A stretch of DNA of 64,000 bases from CBDCCT01 sp965214995 (GTDB lineage Bacteria > Deinococcota > Deinococci > Deinococcales > Trueperaceae), in the NCBI GenBank assembly GCA_965214995.1, contig CBDCCT010000002.1:2728001-2792000 (forward strand). The letters are read 5' to 3'. The notes beneath the pieces were generated by a model. That model was not told the DNA's origin. It saw nothing but the letters and a program-made list of their open reading frames with translations, and made no database searches. A program made the position numbers and the translations under genes. Shown piece after piece: positions 42,598-51,176 of this stretch; the stretch's first letter is position 1; every line of letters begins with the position of its first letter.

Positions 42598-42652
42598 GAG
42601 TGGTTAGCGGATGGTAGGAGCTTCTAACCACTAGCCACTCACCACTAACCAC
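42598..42652. repeat. GTGGTTAG / CTAACCAC inverted repeat cluster between operon genes
   Basis: GTGGTTAG at 42600-42607 pairs with CTAACCAC at 42624-42631 or at 42645-42652, and a variant CTAGCCAC lies at 42631-42638. Alternative hairpins are therefore possible in the mRNA between the enolase-family gene and uxuA. Confidence 0.5.
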
Positions 42653-42657
42653 CGCCT

Positions 42658-43926
42658 TCAACTCCACAACCTGTCGTGCGACCACTCGCCGTCCCAGGCG
42701 CTGGTCTCCCCGAAGTTGAGCGGCTTGTCGGGGTCTAAGAACTCGAGCAACGCCTCCTCGTTGATATCGGTAAAGCCGAGGCCGGGCGTGTCGGGTACGG
42801 TAATGTGCCCGTCCTGGATGAGGGGTGTGGACAGACCCTCCAAGATGTCGTTCCAACGCGGGATGTCGACCGCGTGATTCTCCAAGACCAAGAAGTTCTC
42901 GGTCGCCGCCGCGCAGTGAACGCTCGCCAGGGTCGAGATGGGCGAGCCCGCCATGTGCATTGCCATTGCCACGCCGCAGTCCTGGGCCATGTCGCCGATC
43001 TTTTTGGTTTCCAGAATCCCGCCCGAGGTCGCTAAGTCGGGGTGAATGACGGACACGGCTCTAGCCTCCAAGAGCGGCTTGAAGCCTTCTTTCAGGTAGA
43101 TATCCTCACCCGTACAAATCGGCGTTGTCACCGACTGCGAAAGCCGCACATATTGGTCGGTGAACTGCCAGGGAATCATGTCCTCATACCAAGCGAGGCT
43201 AAAGCGGTCGAGCGCCCGGCCCAAGCGGATGCAGGACTCTACGCCCAAATGCCCGAAGTGGTCCAGCGCCAGCGGCACCTCGTAGCCCACGACCTCGCGC
43301 ACCGCCGCCACGTAGTCGCACAGCACCTCTATCCCAGCGTCGGTAATCTGGATGCCGGTAAAGGGGTGCATCACCGTGTTCGTGGCGAGCGAGCCCGGCG
43401 GCGCGATGAGCGTGCCCGGCTTGTCGTGCAACAAGCCGATGCCTACATCCATTTTGAGAAACTTGAAGCCCTGGTCTATGCGAGCTTTGAGTCGCTGACC
43501 CATTTCGGTTCCGTCCAAGACCGAGTCGGTGTCGCAGTAGCAGAGCACTTCGTCCCGGAACTTGCCGCCCGCCAGCATGTAGGCGGGCACGCCGTAGGCC
43601 TTGCCCGCTAGGTCCATCAGCGCCATCTCGACGCCGCAGACCCCGCCGCCCTGCCGCCCGTGATAGCCGAACTGCTTGATTTTGCGGAACAACTTGTCGA
43701 TGTTGCAGGGGTTCTCGCCTAGCAGGCGGCTTTTGAGCATCAGGGCGAAAGTCGCGCTCGCCCCGTCGCGCACCTCGCCGTAGCCTGACACGCCTTGGTT
43801 GGTGTCGAGCCGAATGATGGAGGCTTTGAAGGGTAAATCTTTGAGGTTGGCGACGCGCATGTCGGTGATGCGCAGTTGCGTGGGGTGAGAGTGCGTGTTG
43901 ACTTTGTCGAGTAACGCTTCGCTCAT
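42658..43926 (-). CDS. Enolase-superfamily sugar-acid dehydratase, second copy type
   Basis: A 422-residue mandelate racemase/muconate lactonising group enzyme. Active-site strands: FLKMDVG (K-x-D), LALDHFGHLG, WYEDMIPW, CTGEDIYLKEGF, IHPDLATSGG and AMHMAGSPIS. The extended 20s loop (GVCGVEMALMDLAGKAYGVPAYML) is normal. Similar only at family level to the enzyme at 37135, so probably a different substrate. AGGAGGAACC precedes the ATG. It lies 78 bases upstream of uxuA on the same strand, giving a likely operon dehydratase-uxuA-udh. Confidence 0.85.
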   Translation of the reverse strand: MSEALLDKVNTHSHPTQLRITDMRVANLKDLPFKASIIRLDTNQGVSGYGEVRDGASATFALMLKSRLLGENPCNIDKLFRKIKQFGYHGRQGGGVCGVEMALMDLAGKAYGVPAYMLAGGKFRDEVLCYCDTDSVLDGTEMGQRLKARIDQGFKFLKMDVGIGLLHDKPGTLIAPPGSLATNTVMHPFTGIQITDAGIEVLCDYVAAVREVVGYEVPLALDHFGHLGVESCIRLGRALDRFSLAWYEDMIPWQFTDQYVRLSQSVTTPICTGEDIYLKEGFKPLLEARAVSVIHPDLATSGGILETKKIGDMAQDCGVAMAMHMAGSPISTLASVHCAAATENFLVLENHAVDIPRWNDILEGLSTPLIQDGHITVPDTPGLGFTDINEEALLEFLDPDKPLNFGETSAWDGEWSHDRLWS

Positions 43927-44194
43927 CGGTTCCTCCTGAGTTGAAGAGTTAGGCTGGACGGGTCTTTGACCTTCTGGACAAAACTATAAACCAGGCCGCC
44001 GAACTTACCAAGTCCCGCACGCGCTCCAACGCGGATTTGGGGACGGTTTTAAGCTGGGCGTGAAGCTCGAGCCCGCTGTTCCGAAGCCTCAGCAGAATCA
44101 GGTAAGCTAAAAGGCGGAAAGAAGAAATACGAACGTCCGAACTGTCGGGGGTCCGGGTTTAGGGGCAAAGATTTAGGGGCAAAGAAAGGTGAGA
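43927..44194. other. 268-base divergent intergenic region
   Basis: Promoter region between the dehydratase-uxuA-udh operon and the hydroxyacid dehydrogenase. GGACGG-rich, with no ORF. A short direct repeat AGGGGCAAAGA (about 44160-44180) precedes the ribosome binding site. Confidence 0.4.
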
Positions 44195-45151
44195 ATGCAC
44201 AAAATCTGGTTCGAGCGCGAGCGGATGGGGGGGCACGACGCCATCTTCGCGGGTGTGGCCGAGCCCGTCGGTCCCGGCACCACTGCCGAGCCGCTCTTCG
44301 GCATCGAGGAGGCGCACGGCATCATCGCCGGGGGTCTCAGGTACAGCGCCGAGATTATGGACATGGCCCCCAAGCTCAAGGTCATCGCCCGCACCGGCAT
44401 CGGCGTGGACACGGTGGACTTGGCCGCCGCCACGGCGCGCGGCGTCGCCGTCGTCAACACCCCCGACGCGCCGAGCGTGCCCACCGCCGAGCAGACCATG
44501 ATGCTGCTGCTGGCGGTCGCCAAGCACCTCAAGCAGTCCGAAGGACGTTTGCGCGCGGGCGAGGGCAACTTTCACGCGCGGCACAACGCGTTGGAACTCG
44601 CTCACAAAACTTTGGGTCTGGCCGGGTTCGGGCGCATCGCCCGCCTGGTGGCGAGGATGGCGCAGGGTTTTGCGATGCGGGTCATCGCCTTCGACCCTTA
44701 TGTTCCCGCCGACGTGATGGCGCAGGCCGGGGTCGAGCGCGTGGGGAGCTTGGACGAGCTGTTAGGTCGGGCCGACGTCGTCAGCATCCACACGCCGCTC
44801 GTGCCCGAGACGCGGCGTTGTATGAACCGGGCGGCCTTCGCCAAGATGAAGCGCGGGAGTATCTTCATCAACGCGGGGCGCGGGGGCTTGGTGGACGAGG
44901 AGGCGTTGCTAGCGGCCCTAACGAGCGGTCACTTGTTCGGCGCGGGCCTGGACGTGACCGACCCCGAGCCCGCGGAGCTTAACAACCGGCTTTTGCACCT
45001 CGAGAACGTGGTGGTAACGCCGCACGTGGCCTCGGCGACGCCGGAGGGCAAAACGCGGATGTTCGTGGGCGCGCTGCAAGGGGTCGTCCAGGTTTTTAGG
45101 GGCGAACGTCCGGCGAACCTGGTCAACCCCGAGGTTTGGGACCGGCTTTAA
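44195..45151 (+). CDS. D-isomer-specific 2-hydroxyacid dehydrogenase
   Basis: A 318-residue NAD-dependent dehydrogenase of the phosphoglycerate dehydrogenase group. The GTG at 44189 is in frame, but AAAGGTG spans it, so the ATG at 44195 is chosen. It has the Rossmann motif LAGFGRIARLVARMAQG, the substrate-binding NAGRGGLVDEEAL and the catalytic His in VVTPHVASATPE. The Arg and Glu of the relay fall in AGRGG and DPEPAE. It may reduce a tartronate semialdehyde- or hydroxypyruvate-like end product of the aldarate route, an inference from context only. Confidence 0.85.
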   Translation: MHKIWFERERMGGHDAIFAGVAEPVGPGTTAEPLFGIEEAHGIIAGGLRYSAEIMDMAPKLKVIARTGIGVDTVDLAAATARGVAVVNTPDAPSVPTAEQTMMLLLAVAKHLKQSEGRLRAGEGNFHARHNALELAHKTLGLAGFGRIARLVARMAQGFAMRVIAFDPYVPADVMAQAGVERVGSLDELLGRADVVSIHTPLVPETRRCMNRAAFAKMKRGSIFINAGRGGLVDEEALLAALTSGHLFGAGLDVTDPEPAELNNRLLHLENVVVTPHVASATPEGKTRMFVGALQGVVQVFRGERPANLVNPEVWDRL

Positions 45152-45170
45152 CAAGTAAGAAAGGACGAGC

Positions 45171-47183
45171 ATGACCCCCCTCCCCACCCGGCAGATCCAT
45201 CTCGACTTCCACACCTCGCCCCTCATCCCCGACCTCCTGAGCGAGTGGGACGTGGAGAGATTCGCCGACACCATGAAAGAAGCTCACGTGAACTCGGTGA
45301 CGGTGTTCGCCAAGGGCCACCACGGCCTGAGCTACTACCCGACAAAGATTGGGCAGCCACATCCCGGTCTTGGCGGCGTGGACCTGCTCGGCGAGATGAT
45401 TGAAGCCTTGAGGCAGCGCGATATTCACGCACCCGTCTACTACACCGTGGGCTGGGAGGAGAGGCTCGCCTTTGCCCATCCCGAGTGGCGGCAAGTGAAG
45501 TTTGGCGGCGCGCACGCTCGAGCAGGGTCGCCACGCGGTGGGGTCGCCCCGGACAAGTGGCGGTTCATGTCGTTTCTCCACCCGGAGTATCAGACATACA
45601 TGATGGAGGAGGTTAAAGAACTCTGCGCCGCTTACCCGCTCGAGGGCGTCTTCTTCGACATCTGCTTTTATCACCCCGAGGCCGGCTTTAGCGACGCGGT
45701 GCGGAAGGTGCGCCTCGAGCATGGTCTGGAGGCGCACACGCTGGAAAACCAAGCTCGCTTTGGCGAACTCGCCAAAGAACTTTTTGCCGCCCGGATGACG
45801 CCTCTGGTGCGGGCGAAGCACCCGCAAGCACGTTGCTTTTACAACTCGGCGCACCGCTTCAGCGTGGAGAGCACCTCTGGCTTGCGCGGCATGAACGCCT
45901 ACCAGGAACACTGGGAAATCGAGTCGCTGCCCTCGGGCTTCTGGGGCTACTACCACTTCCCCCGCTTCGCCCGCTATGTGAGCACCTTCGACATGCCCTG
46001 GCTCGGGATGACCGGGCGCTTCCAGAGGATGTGGGGCGACTTCGGCGGCGTCAAACCCCAAGCGGCTTTGGAGTTCGAGTGTTTTCGGAGTCAGGCGCAC
46101 GGCGGGGCGAATTCGGTGGGCGACCAGTTGCCGCCGCGGGGCAGGCTCGACGGGGCGGCCTATCGGCTTATCGGCAGTGTGTACGAACAGGTCGAAGCCG
46201 CAGAGCCCTTTTACGAAGCTTCACACCCCCTTTTCGACGTAGGCGTCCTGCTGGCGAGTCATCCCAGCCTTCCCCCAGAACCCTCGTCGCTCTCCGAAGA
46301 GGGGGCGGTGTTGATGCTCGAGGAGGCCCACTACCACCCCGCGGTGCTCGACGACGCTTCCGACTTGAGCCCTTACCAGGCGGTGCTGCTGCCCGACACA
46401 ACCGTTGTCACGCCGGAACTTTACGACAAGCTCAAAACGTACTACGAAAACGGCGGTAATCTCCTTCTTTCCTTCCAATCTGGGTATGACGAAAAGGGCG
46501 AATGGGCGCTCGACTTTTTGCCCCTCACCGTTCACGGCCCTCTTGACATGCACCCGACCTACTGGCGCTGCACACCGGAGTTCTGGCCGGAGGAAGAGGG
46601 GAGCGACCGCGTGTTCTACGAGGCGGGGCTGAACGTCTCGAGCGACGAGGCCGAAACCATCGTCGAGCGCGTGCTGCCCTACTTTCAACGCACCGACGAG
46701 CACTTCATGTCGCACTTCCAAGCGCCACCCGTGCGCGACGCGGAACCGTATCCCGCCGCAGTTATGGGCGAGCGCTTCGCCTACTTCGCCGACCCTGTGT
46801 TTCGCGCCTACCGCCACTACGGCTCGACCTTCTACCGTGATGTAGTAGAGCGGGCATCAGCGCGTCTCATCGGCCCGCCTCGGGTCGGTGCCGGTCTCCC
46901 GAGAACCATTCTCAGCTTGCCGAGGCGGCGCGGAGACGACCTCATCGTCACCCTGTTACACTACGTCCCCTTGCGCAAGGCCCTCGAGGGGGACGTGCTC
47001 GAGGAGCCGATGAGCTTCGCAGGCGAAAGGCTAAGGTTGGAAGGACCAGCTGACACCCTCACTCTTCGGCAGTTCGGGGGAGACGCTCTGCAGGGCGGGC
47101 TCGAGGATGGTTTCGAGCTTCCTCCCGTGAAAGGGCGCTTGCTGCTCGAGAGCCCCGGGTACTTCGCCGCGCGGGGGGCGTGA
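45171..47183 (+). CDS. GHL6-type putative glycoside hydrolase with beta-galactosidase trimerisation-like domain
   Basis: A 670-residue intracellular protein without signal peptide. The N-terminal TIM-barrel part (about 1-370) has HVNSVTVFAKGHHGLSYYPTKIG, VYYTVGWEE, EGVFFDICFYHPE and MNAYQEHWEIESLP, matching the hypothetical glycosyl hydrolase 6 (GHL6) family. FFDICF and the E/H in AYQEHWE are candidate active-site strands. A middle domain (about 375-520, AVLLPDTTVVTPELYDKLKTYYENGGNLLLSF) looks like the glutamine-amidotransferase-like trimerisation domain of GH42. It is 19 bases after the dehydrogenase gene, so co-transcribed. Substrate unknown. Confidence 0.75.
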   Translation: MTPLPTRQIHLDFHTSPLIPDLLSEWDVERFADTMKEAHVNSVTVFAKGHHGLSYYPTKIGQPHPGLGGVDLLGEMIEALRQRDIHAPVYYTVGWEERLAFAHPEWRQVKFGGAHARAGSPRGGVAPDKWRFMSFLHPEYQTYMMEEVKELCAAYPLEGVFFDICFYHPEAGFSDAVRKVRLEHGLEAHTLENQARFGELAKELFAARMTPLVRAKHPQARCFYNSAHRFSVESTSGLRGMNAYQEHWEIESLPSGFWGYYHFPRFARYVSTFDMPWLGMTGRFQRMWGDFGGVKPQAALEFECFRSQAHGGANSVGDQLPPRGRLDGAAYRLIGSVYEQVEAAEPFYEASHPLFDVGVLLASHPSLPPEPSSLSEEGAVLMLEEAHYHPAVLDDASDLSPYQAVLLPDTTVVTPELYDKLKTYYENGGNLLLSFQSGYDEKGEWALDFLPLTVHGPLDMHPTYWRCTPEFWPEEEGSDRVFYEAGLNVSSDEAETIVERVLPYFQRTDEHFMSHFQAPPVRDAEPYPAAVMGERFAYFADPVFRAYRHYGSTFYRDVVERASARLIGPPRVGAGLPRTILSLPRRRGDDLIVTLLHYVPLRKALEGDVLEEPMSFAGERLRLEGPADTLTLRQFGGDALQGGLEDGFELPPVKGRLLLESPGYFAARGA

Positions 47184-47198
47184 GCCGAGGGGGGCGAC

Positions 47199-47699
47199 GT
47201 GCTACCCTTGGGTGGTGGACCCAAATACCTCCGCGCCGACGCCTTGGGCATCCGTTTAGAGATGGTCGCGGGTCTGCCCATCTGGGAGCCCCATCCCGTC
47301 TATAAACATCAAAAAGAGGTGGACCGGATTCGCTCGAGCATCGCCTCCTCATGCTTTCACACCGCGAACGTTTACATAAGATTTTCTGATGGCTCGCTTA
47401 AACGCCCCGATATCTCCATCTTCTGCCGCGAACCCGAAGAGCAAGAAGAGGCCGTCACGCTCGTGCCCGAAGCGGTCATCGAGGTTATCAGCAAGGGCTA
47501 TGAAGCCAAAGACTTAGAGATTGGCCCGCAGTTCTACCTCGCGCAGGGCGTCAGAGACGTGGTTGTCTTTAACCCTTACACGCTTGTGGTGCTGCACGTC
47601 CGGCGGGACGGGGTGAAGCGCCATCTTTCGCCCGTGGGGGTGGGGCTCGAGTGCGGCTGTACCTGCAACGATAAGTCGCGCGTTCTCGTAACGGTGTAG
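47199..47699 (+). CDS. Uma2-family putative endonuclease (PD-(D/E)XK fold)
   Basis: A 166-residue DUF820/Uma2 protein. Nuclease-fold acids appear in KRPDISIFCRE (D) and PEAVIEVISKGYEAKD (E-x-x-S-K). The C-terminal half has YLAQGVRDVVVFNPYT, typical of the family. These genes are abundant in cyanobacteria and Deinococcota, and their role is not established. The start is uncertain because an upstream GTG is used here with GAGGGG before it. One of two such genes in the window. Confidence 0.75.
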   Translation: MLPLGGGPKYLRADALGIRLEMVAGLPIWEPHPVYKHQKEVDRIRSSIASSCFHTANVYIRFSDGSLKRPDISIFCREPEEQEEAVTLVPEAVIEVISKGYEAKDLEIGPQFYLAQGVRDVVVFNPYTLVVLHVRRDGVKRHLSPVGVGLECGCTCNDKSRVLVTV

Positions 47700-47753
47700 G
47701 GCTGTAACGTACAGCCAAAGCTAAAGCCCGCTCACCGTTAGCCAGCGAGCGGG
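47700..47753 (-). terminator. Terminator region between uma2 and hemH
   Basis: Two hairpins: a 7-bp stem GGCTGTA/TACAGCC (47700-47716) and CCCGCTC/GAGCGGG (47727-47753). On the minus strand the second is followed by CTTTAGCTTTGG, a moderate T-rich tail that could end hemH transcription. Confidence 0.5.
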
Positions 47754-47780
47754 ACAGTCACCAAAAACCTGAACCAAGCC

Positions 47781-48905
47781 CTAAGCCGCCCGGTACTCCT
47801 TATTTTTCTTCGACGGACTCACGTTCGTGCGTTTGTAGGGCGCGACCGGGTTCAAGATGTTGCGGCACTGCGGGTTCACGCAGCCGGGGCAGCGCAGCCC
47901 GTACTGCTTAGTGCAAGCTTCGCCGCTTTGCAGGTGCTCATACACCACCTGCGCGAGCGCGTCCTGGAAGATGGGCAAGCCGTTTAACGAGGGCGCGCGC
48001 TTGAAGTTGGTGATGCCGACCTCATGCGCCAACTCGCCGTACTCGATGTCGATTTCTGAAAGCGTCTCGATGTGGTCGCTCGTAAAAGCGATACCGACGA
48101 CGAGAACGTTCTTGCGCTTTTTCGCGCCCAAGTCTTTGATAACCGCTTCCGTCGAGGGTCCCTGCCACGGCACCGGCCCCACGTCCGACTGATAGGTGAG
48201 CATGTACTCGTGCGAGAAGTCCAAGCACTTCATCACCTCGTGAACCGACGCGCCGACCTCCTGCGGATAGGCGTCGCCGCGGTTGATAACGTCCAAGGGG
48301 AGCGAGTGGGCGCTGAACATGAGCAGCACGTCGTCGCGGTCTTCGGGGGGGAATAGCTCGAGCCCGTCCTCCACCGTCTTCGTCATCGCCTCGATAAACT
48401 TGGGGTGCGTGGGCCAGCGGTCGACGACGCTCCACTCAAAGGCGTCTTGCAGTCCCTCGCGCCGGGTCGCACGCCAAAGCTCATTCAGTGACGAACCTGT
48501 GGTCGAGCACGAGAACTGCGGGTACTGCGTAAAGGCCACCGCCCGCTTTATCCCGTCCGCCCGCATCTGTTTAACGGCGTCCTCGGAAAAGGGGTTGACG
48601 TAGCGAAAAGCCACGTAAAACTTGTGCGGCGCGGTCTCGGGGCTCATCGCGTCTAACCGCTCGACCATGCCGCGCCCCTGGAGCTCGGTCCAGTGCAGGA
48701 TGGGCGAGCCGCCGCCGATGCCCTCATACAATCCCTTAACTTTGGGCGTGCGCCGCTTGGCGATGTAGGGGCCTAAGAAACGCTGAACCGGAAGCTGGAT
48801 GATTTCGCGGTCCTCGAAGAGTTTGAGCAAAAAGGGGCCCACCTCGTCAAGGTTCTTGGGTCCCCCTAAGTTCATCATGACAATGCCGGTGGGTCCTCTG
48901 TTCAT
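47781..48905 (-). CDS. hemH: Ferrochelatase with four-cysteine C-terminal motif
   Basis: Inserts iron into protoporphyrin IX (or coproporphyrin III) in haem synthesis. A 374-residue protein with YPQFSCSTTGSSLNEL, LFSAHSLPLDVINRGDAYP (the catalytic His of SAHSLP) and the acidic strand IAFTSDHIETLSEID. The C-terminus adds C331, C339, C342 and C347 (C-x7-C-x2-C-x4-C), the layout expected for a [2Fe-2S] cluster as in some bacterial and animal ferrochelatases. TACGAT is 6 bases before the ATG with no Shine-Dalgarno. hemE and hemF lie 6 kb away. Confidence 0.93.
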   Translation of the reverse strand: MNRGPTGIVMMNLGGPKNLDEVGPFLLKLFEDREIIQLPVQRFLGPYIAKRRTPKVKGLYEGIGGGSPILHWTELQGRGMVERLDAMSPETAPHKFYVAFRYVNPFSEDAVKQMRADGIKRAVAFTQYPQFSCSTTGSSLNELWRATRREGLQDAFEWSVVDRWPTHPKFIEAMTKTVEDGLELFPPEDRDDVLLMFSAHSLPLDVINRGDAYPQEVGASVHEVMKCLDFSHEYMLTYQSDVGPVPWQGPSTEAVIKDLGAKKRKNVLVVGIAFTSDHIETLSEIDIEYGELAHEVGITNFKRAPSLNGLPIFQDALAQVVYEHLQSGEACTKQYGLRCPGCVNPQCRNILNPVAPYKRTNVSPSKKNKEYRAA

Positions 48906-48911
48906 GCTTCT

Positions 48912-48917
48912 ATCGTA
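48912..48917 (-). promoter_or_regulatory. -10 box of leaderless hemH transcript
   Basis: TACGAT on the minus strand, 6 bases before the hemH ATG at 48905. Confidence 0.45.
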
Positions 48918-49019
48918 CCGTTTGGGTGCCCAGACATATGTCCTGCGCCGCGCAATTGGCTTTCTGCAGGGCTACTTTCAGATAAAGCTGAGCGTGGGGG
49001 CGTTGAGTAGAAGTATGGT

Positions 49020-49517
49020 TCAGGACGCGGGGCGGCCCCGAGCCTCTCCCAGCATTTTCGAGATTTCTTCGTGCCCGTTGAACGCCGCTAAGTCTGCCGC
49101 TGTGCGCCCCTGCGCGTCTCTTGCGTGGGCGTCCGCGCCGTGCTCGAGGAGCAGGCGCACAAATTCCGGCTGCCCAAACGTCGCCGCCAGATGAAGCGCG
49201 GTCGCCCCAGCCCCGTTGCGGGCGTTCACGTCGGCACCCCCAGCAAGCAGCAGCCGCGCGCAGTCCGCGTACCCCTTGAAAACCGTGCCCATCAGCGGCG
49301 TGTTGCCGCTCCTATCGGGCGTGTCGGGGTGCGCGCCGTGCTCTAAGAGCAGCGCCACCATCTCCGGCTGGTCGTTATAGGCGGCAATCATCAGCAGCGA
49401 GTGGGCCTGTTCGTTGAGCAGGTCGGGCGGCAACCCGGCTTGCAGGAATACCGCCATAACCTCGGTGTCGCCGCGGCGGGCGATTTCGTGGTAGTCGATG
49501 GTGTTGGGGTCAATCAT
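49020..49517 (-). CDS. Ankyrin-repeat protein
   Basis: A 165-residue protein made of four ankyrin repeats. The consensus G-x-T-A/P-L-x-x-A/G ... LL-x-x-G-A-D/H-x-x shows in HSLLMIAAYNDQPEMVALLLEHGAHPD, NTPLMGTVFKGYADCARLLLAGGADVN, ATALHLAATFGQPEFVRLLLEHGADAH and RTAADLAAFNGHEEISKML. It sits directly downstream of katA on the same strand, an arrangement found for the AnkB-type partner of catalase in some bacteria. However, a terminator hairpin lies between them here. Confidence 0.85.
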   Translation of the reverse strand: MIDPNTIDYHEIARRGDTEVMAVFLQAGLPPDLLNEQAHSLLMIAAYNDQPEMVALLLEHGAHPDTPDRSGNTPLMGTVFKGYADCARLLLAGGADVNARNGAGATALHLAATFGQPEFVRLLLEHGADAHARDAQGRTAADLAAFNGHEEISKMLGEARGRPAS

Positions 49518-49534
49518 AGTGAGCCCATAATAAA

Positions 49535-49565
49535 CAAAGGCCCGACGTTTGGGGCCGGGCCTTTG
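49535..49565 (-). terminator. Intrinsic terminator of katA
   Basis: A perfect 10-bp stem CAAAGGCCCG / CGGGCCTTTG with an 11-base loop. On the minus strand it is followed by TTTATTAT. It sits 14 bases after the katA stop. The T-tract also contains the TATTAT that may be the ankyrin gene's own -10 box. Confidence 0.8.
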
Positions 49566-49578
49566 GCGCTAGGAAAGC

Positions 49579-51090
49579 TTAGCTGTGGACGACTTCGCCT
49601 TGGGGCTTGTCGTGGCGGACGGCGTGGGCGTTCTCGTCTCCCGCGCCTTTTTTAAGTGCCTCGCGCACGCGGCGGCCATAGTCGGGGTCGGCCTTGTCGA
49701 AGTGCTCGAGCTGCCGCTCAATAATCTCCTGGCGGCACCCGCCCAGGGCCCCGGCAAGGTTGCTCGCTAAGCGGCCCTTCTCGTCCTCGCTCATCATCCG
49801 GAAGAGGTCGCCCGCCTGGGTGTAGTCGTCGTGGTCCACGCGTGAGTTCCAGCGGTCCACGGTCACGTCGCCTAGGTGCCAGGCGGGCTCGGCGTAAGAA
49901 GGGTCGGGGCGCGGGGAGCCCTCAATGGAGTTCGGGTAGTAGTTCGGAAAACCCGTGCCCTCGTCGAGCATCCCGCCGAACTGCCCGTCGCGCATGTACG
50001 AGTTGACCGGGACCTTGGGCCGGTTTACCCGGACTTGGCGGTAGTTCACGCCAATGCGGTAGAGGTGCGCGTCCTGATAGCTTAGCAGCCGGGCCTGGAG
50101 CATTTTATCGGGGCTGGGGCCGATGCCGGGCGGCATCGAGTTGGGGTTGTAGGCGGCCTGCTCGACGTCGTGGTGGTAGTTTTGTGGGTTGCGGTTGAGC
50201 TCCAACTCGCCCACCTCGATTAGCGGAAAGTCGCCGTGGGGCCAGACTTTGGTCAAATCAAACGGGTTCCAGCGGAACGAATCGGCCTCTTCCTGCGTCA
50301 TCACCTGGATGTAGGCGGTCCACTTGGGGAAATCGCCCTCATTGATGGCGTTAAGCATATCCCGCTGGTGGCTCTCGCGGTCCTGCGCGATAACTTGCGC
50401 GGCCTCATCGTTGGTCAAGTGCTCGTGGCCCTGCTGCGTCTTGAAGTGAAACTTGACCCAGACGCGCTCACCCTCGCGGTTGATGAGCGAGTAGGTGTGG
50501 GAACTGTAGCCGTTCATGTGGCGGTAGGTTTTGGGCAAGCCGCGGTCGCCGAAGAGCCAAGTGACCTGGTGCAGGCTCTCGGGGCAGAGGCTCCAGAAGT
50601 CCCACTGCATGTCGGGGTCGCGCAGGTTGGTCTCGGGGTGGCGCTTTTGTGAGTGGATGAACATTTGGAACTTGTAGGGGTCGCGCACGAAGAAAATGGG
50701 CGTGTTGTTGCCCACCAAATCCCAGTTGCCCTCTTCGGTATAAAACTTCATGGCGAAGCCGCGGGGGTCGCGCTCGGCGTCGGCGGCGCCGCGCTCGCCC
50801 GCCACGGTGGAAAAGCGCACCGCAACCTCGGTCTCTTTGCCGACCTCGGAAAAGATGGCGGCGCGCGTGTACTTGGTGATATCGTTCGTGACCGTGAACT
50901 TACCAAACGCCCCCGTACCCTTGGCGTGGACCACGCGCTCGGGCACGCGCTCGCGGTTAAAGCGCTGCATCTGCTCGATGAGGTTCACGTCTTGCATGAG
51001 GAGCGGGCCGCGCGGCCCGGCGGTGAGCGAATTTTCCTGGTCCGCTATCGGATGTCCGTCGGCGGTGGTGAGGCGTTTTTTCTCTGCCAT
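49579..51090 (-). CDS. katA: Monofunctional haem catalase, small-subunit clade
   Basis: A 503-residue catalase. The distal His lies in RVVHAKGTGAFGKF, the distal Asn in the NNTPIFFVRDPYKF region, and the proximal Tyr heme ligand in RLLSYQDAHLYRIG. The family block WLFGDRGLPKTYRHMNGYSSHTYSL is complete. Length fits the clade 3 type (about 480-505). GGGAGGT lies 7 bases before the ATG. Its own terminator follows. The ankyrin gene downstream may be an accessory factor. Confidence 0.95.
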   Translation of the reverse strand: MAEKKRLTTADGHPIADQENSLTAGPRGPLLMQDVNLIEQMQRFNRERVPERVVHAKGTGAFGKFTVTNDITKYTRAAIFSEVGKETEVAVRFSTVAGERGAADAERDPRGFAMKFYTEEGNWDLVGNNTPIFFVRDPYKFQMFIHSQKRHPETNLRDPDMQWDFWSLCPESLHQVTWLFGDRGLPKTYRHMNGYSSHTYSLINREGERVWVKFHFKTQQGHEHLTNDEAAQVIAQDRESHQRDMLNAINEGDFPKWTAYIQVMTQEEADSFRWNPFDLTKVWPHGDFPLIEVGELELNRNPQNYHHDVEQAAYNPNSMPPGIGPSPDKMLQARLLSYQDAHLYRIGVNYRQVRVNRPKVPVNSYMRDGQFGGMLDEGTGFPNYYPNSIEGSPRPDPSYAEPAWHLGDVTVDRWNSRVDHDDYTQAGDLFRMMSEDEKGRLASNLAGALGGCRQEIIERQLEHFDKADPDYGRRVREALKKGAGDENAHAVRHDKPQGEVVHS

Positions 51091-51176
51091 GTTCTACCTC
51101 CCTAAACACGCCCAGTTTAGCGTAGGGTCAGCCTTTTACAATGCGTGGTGTGTGACGAAAAAGGGGGGTGCAGCGT

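Noticed and set aside
45123..46100. A 325-codon minus-strand frame opposite the GHL6 gene
   Set aside because: The GHL6 frame has conserved strands and a ribosome binding site; this frame has neither.
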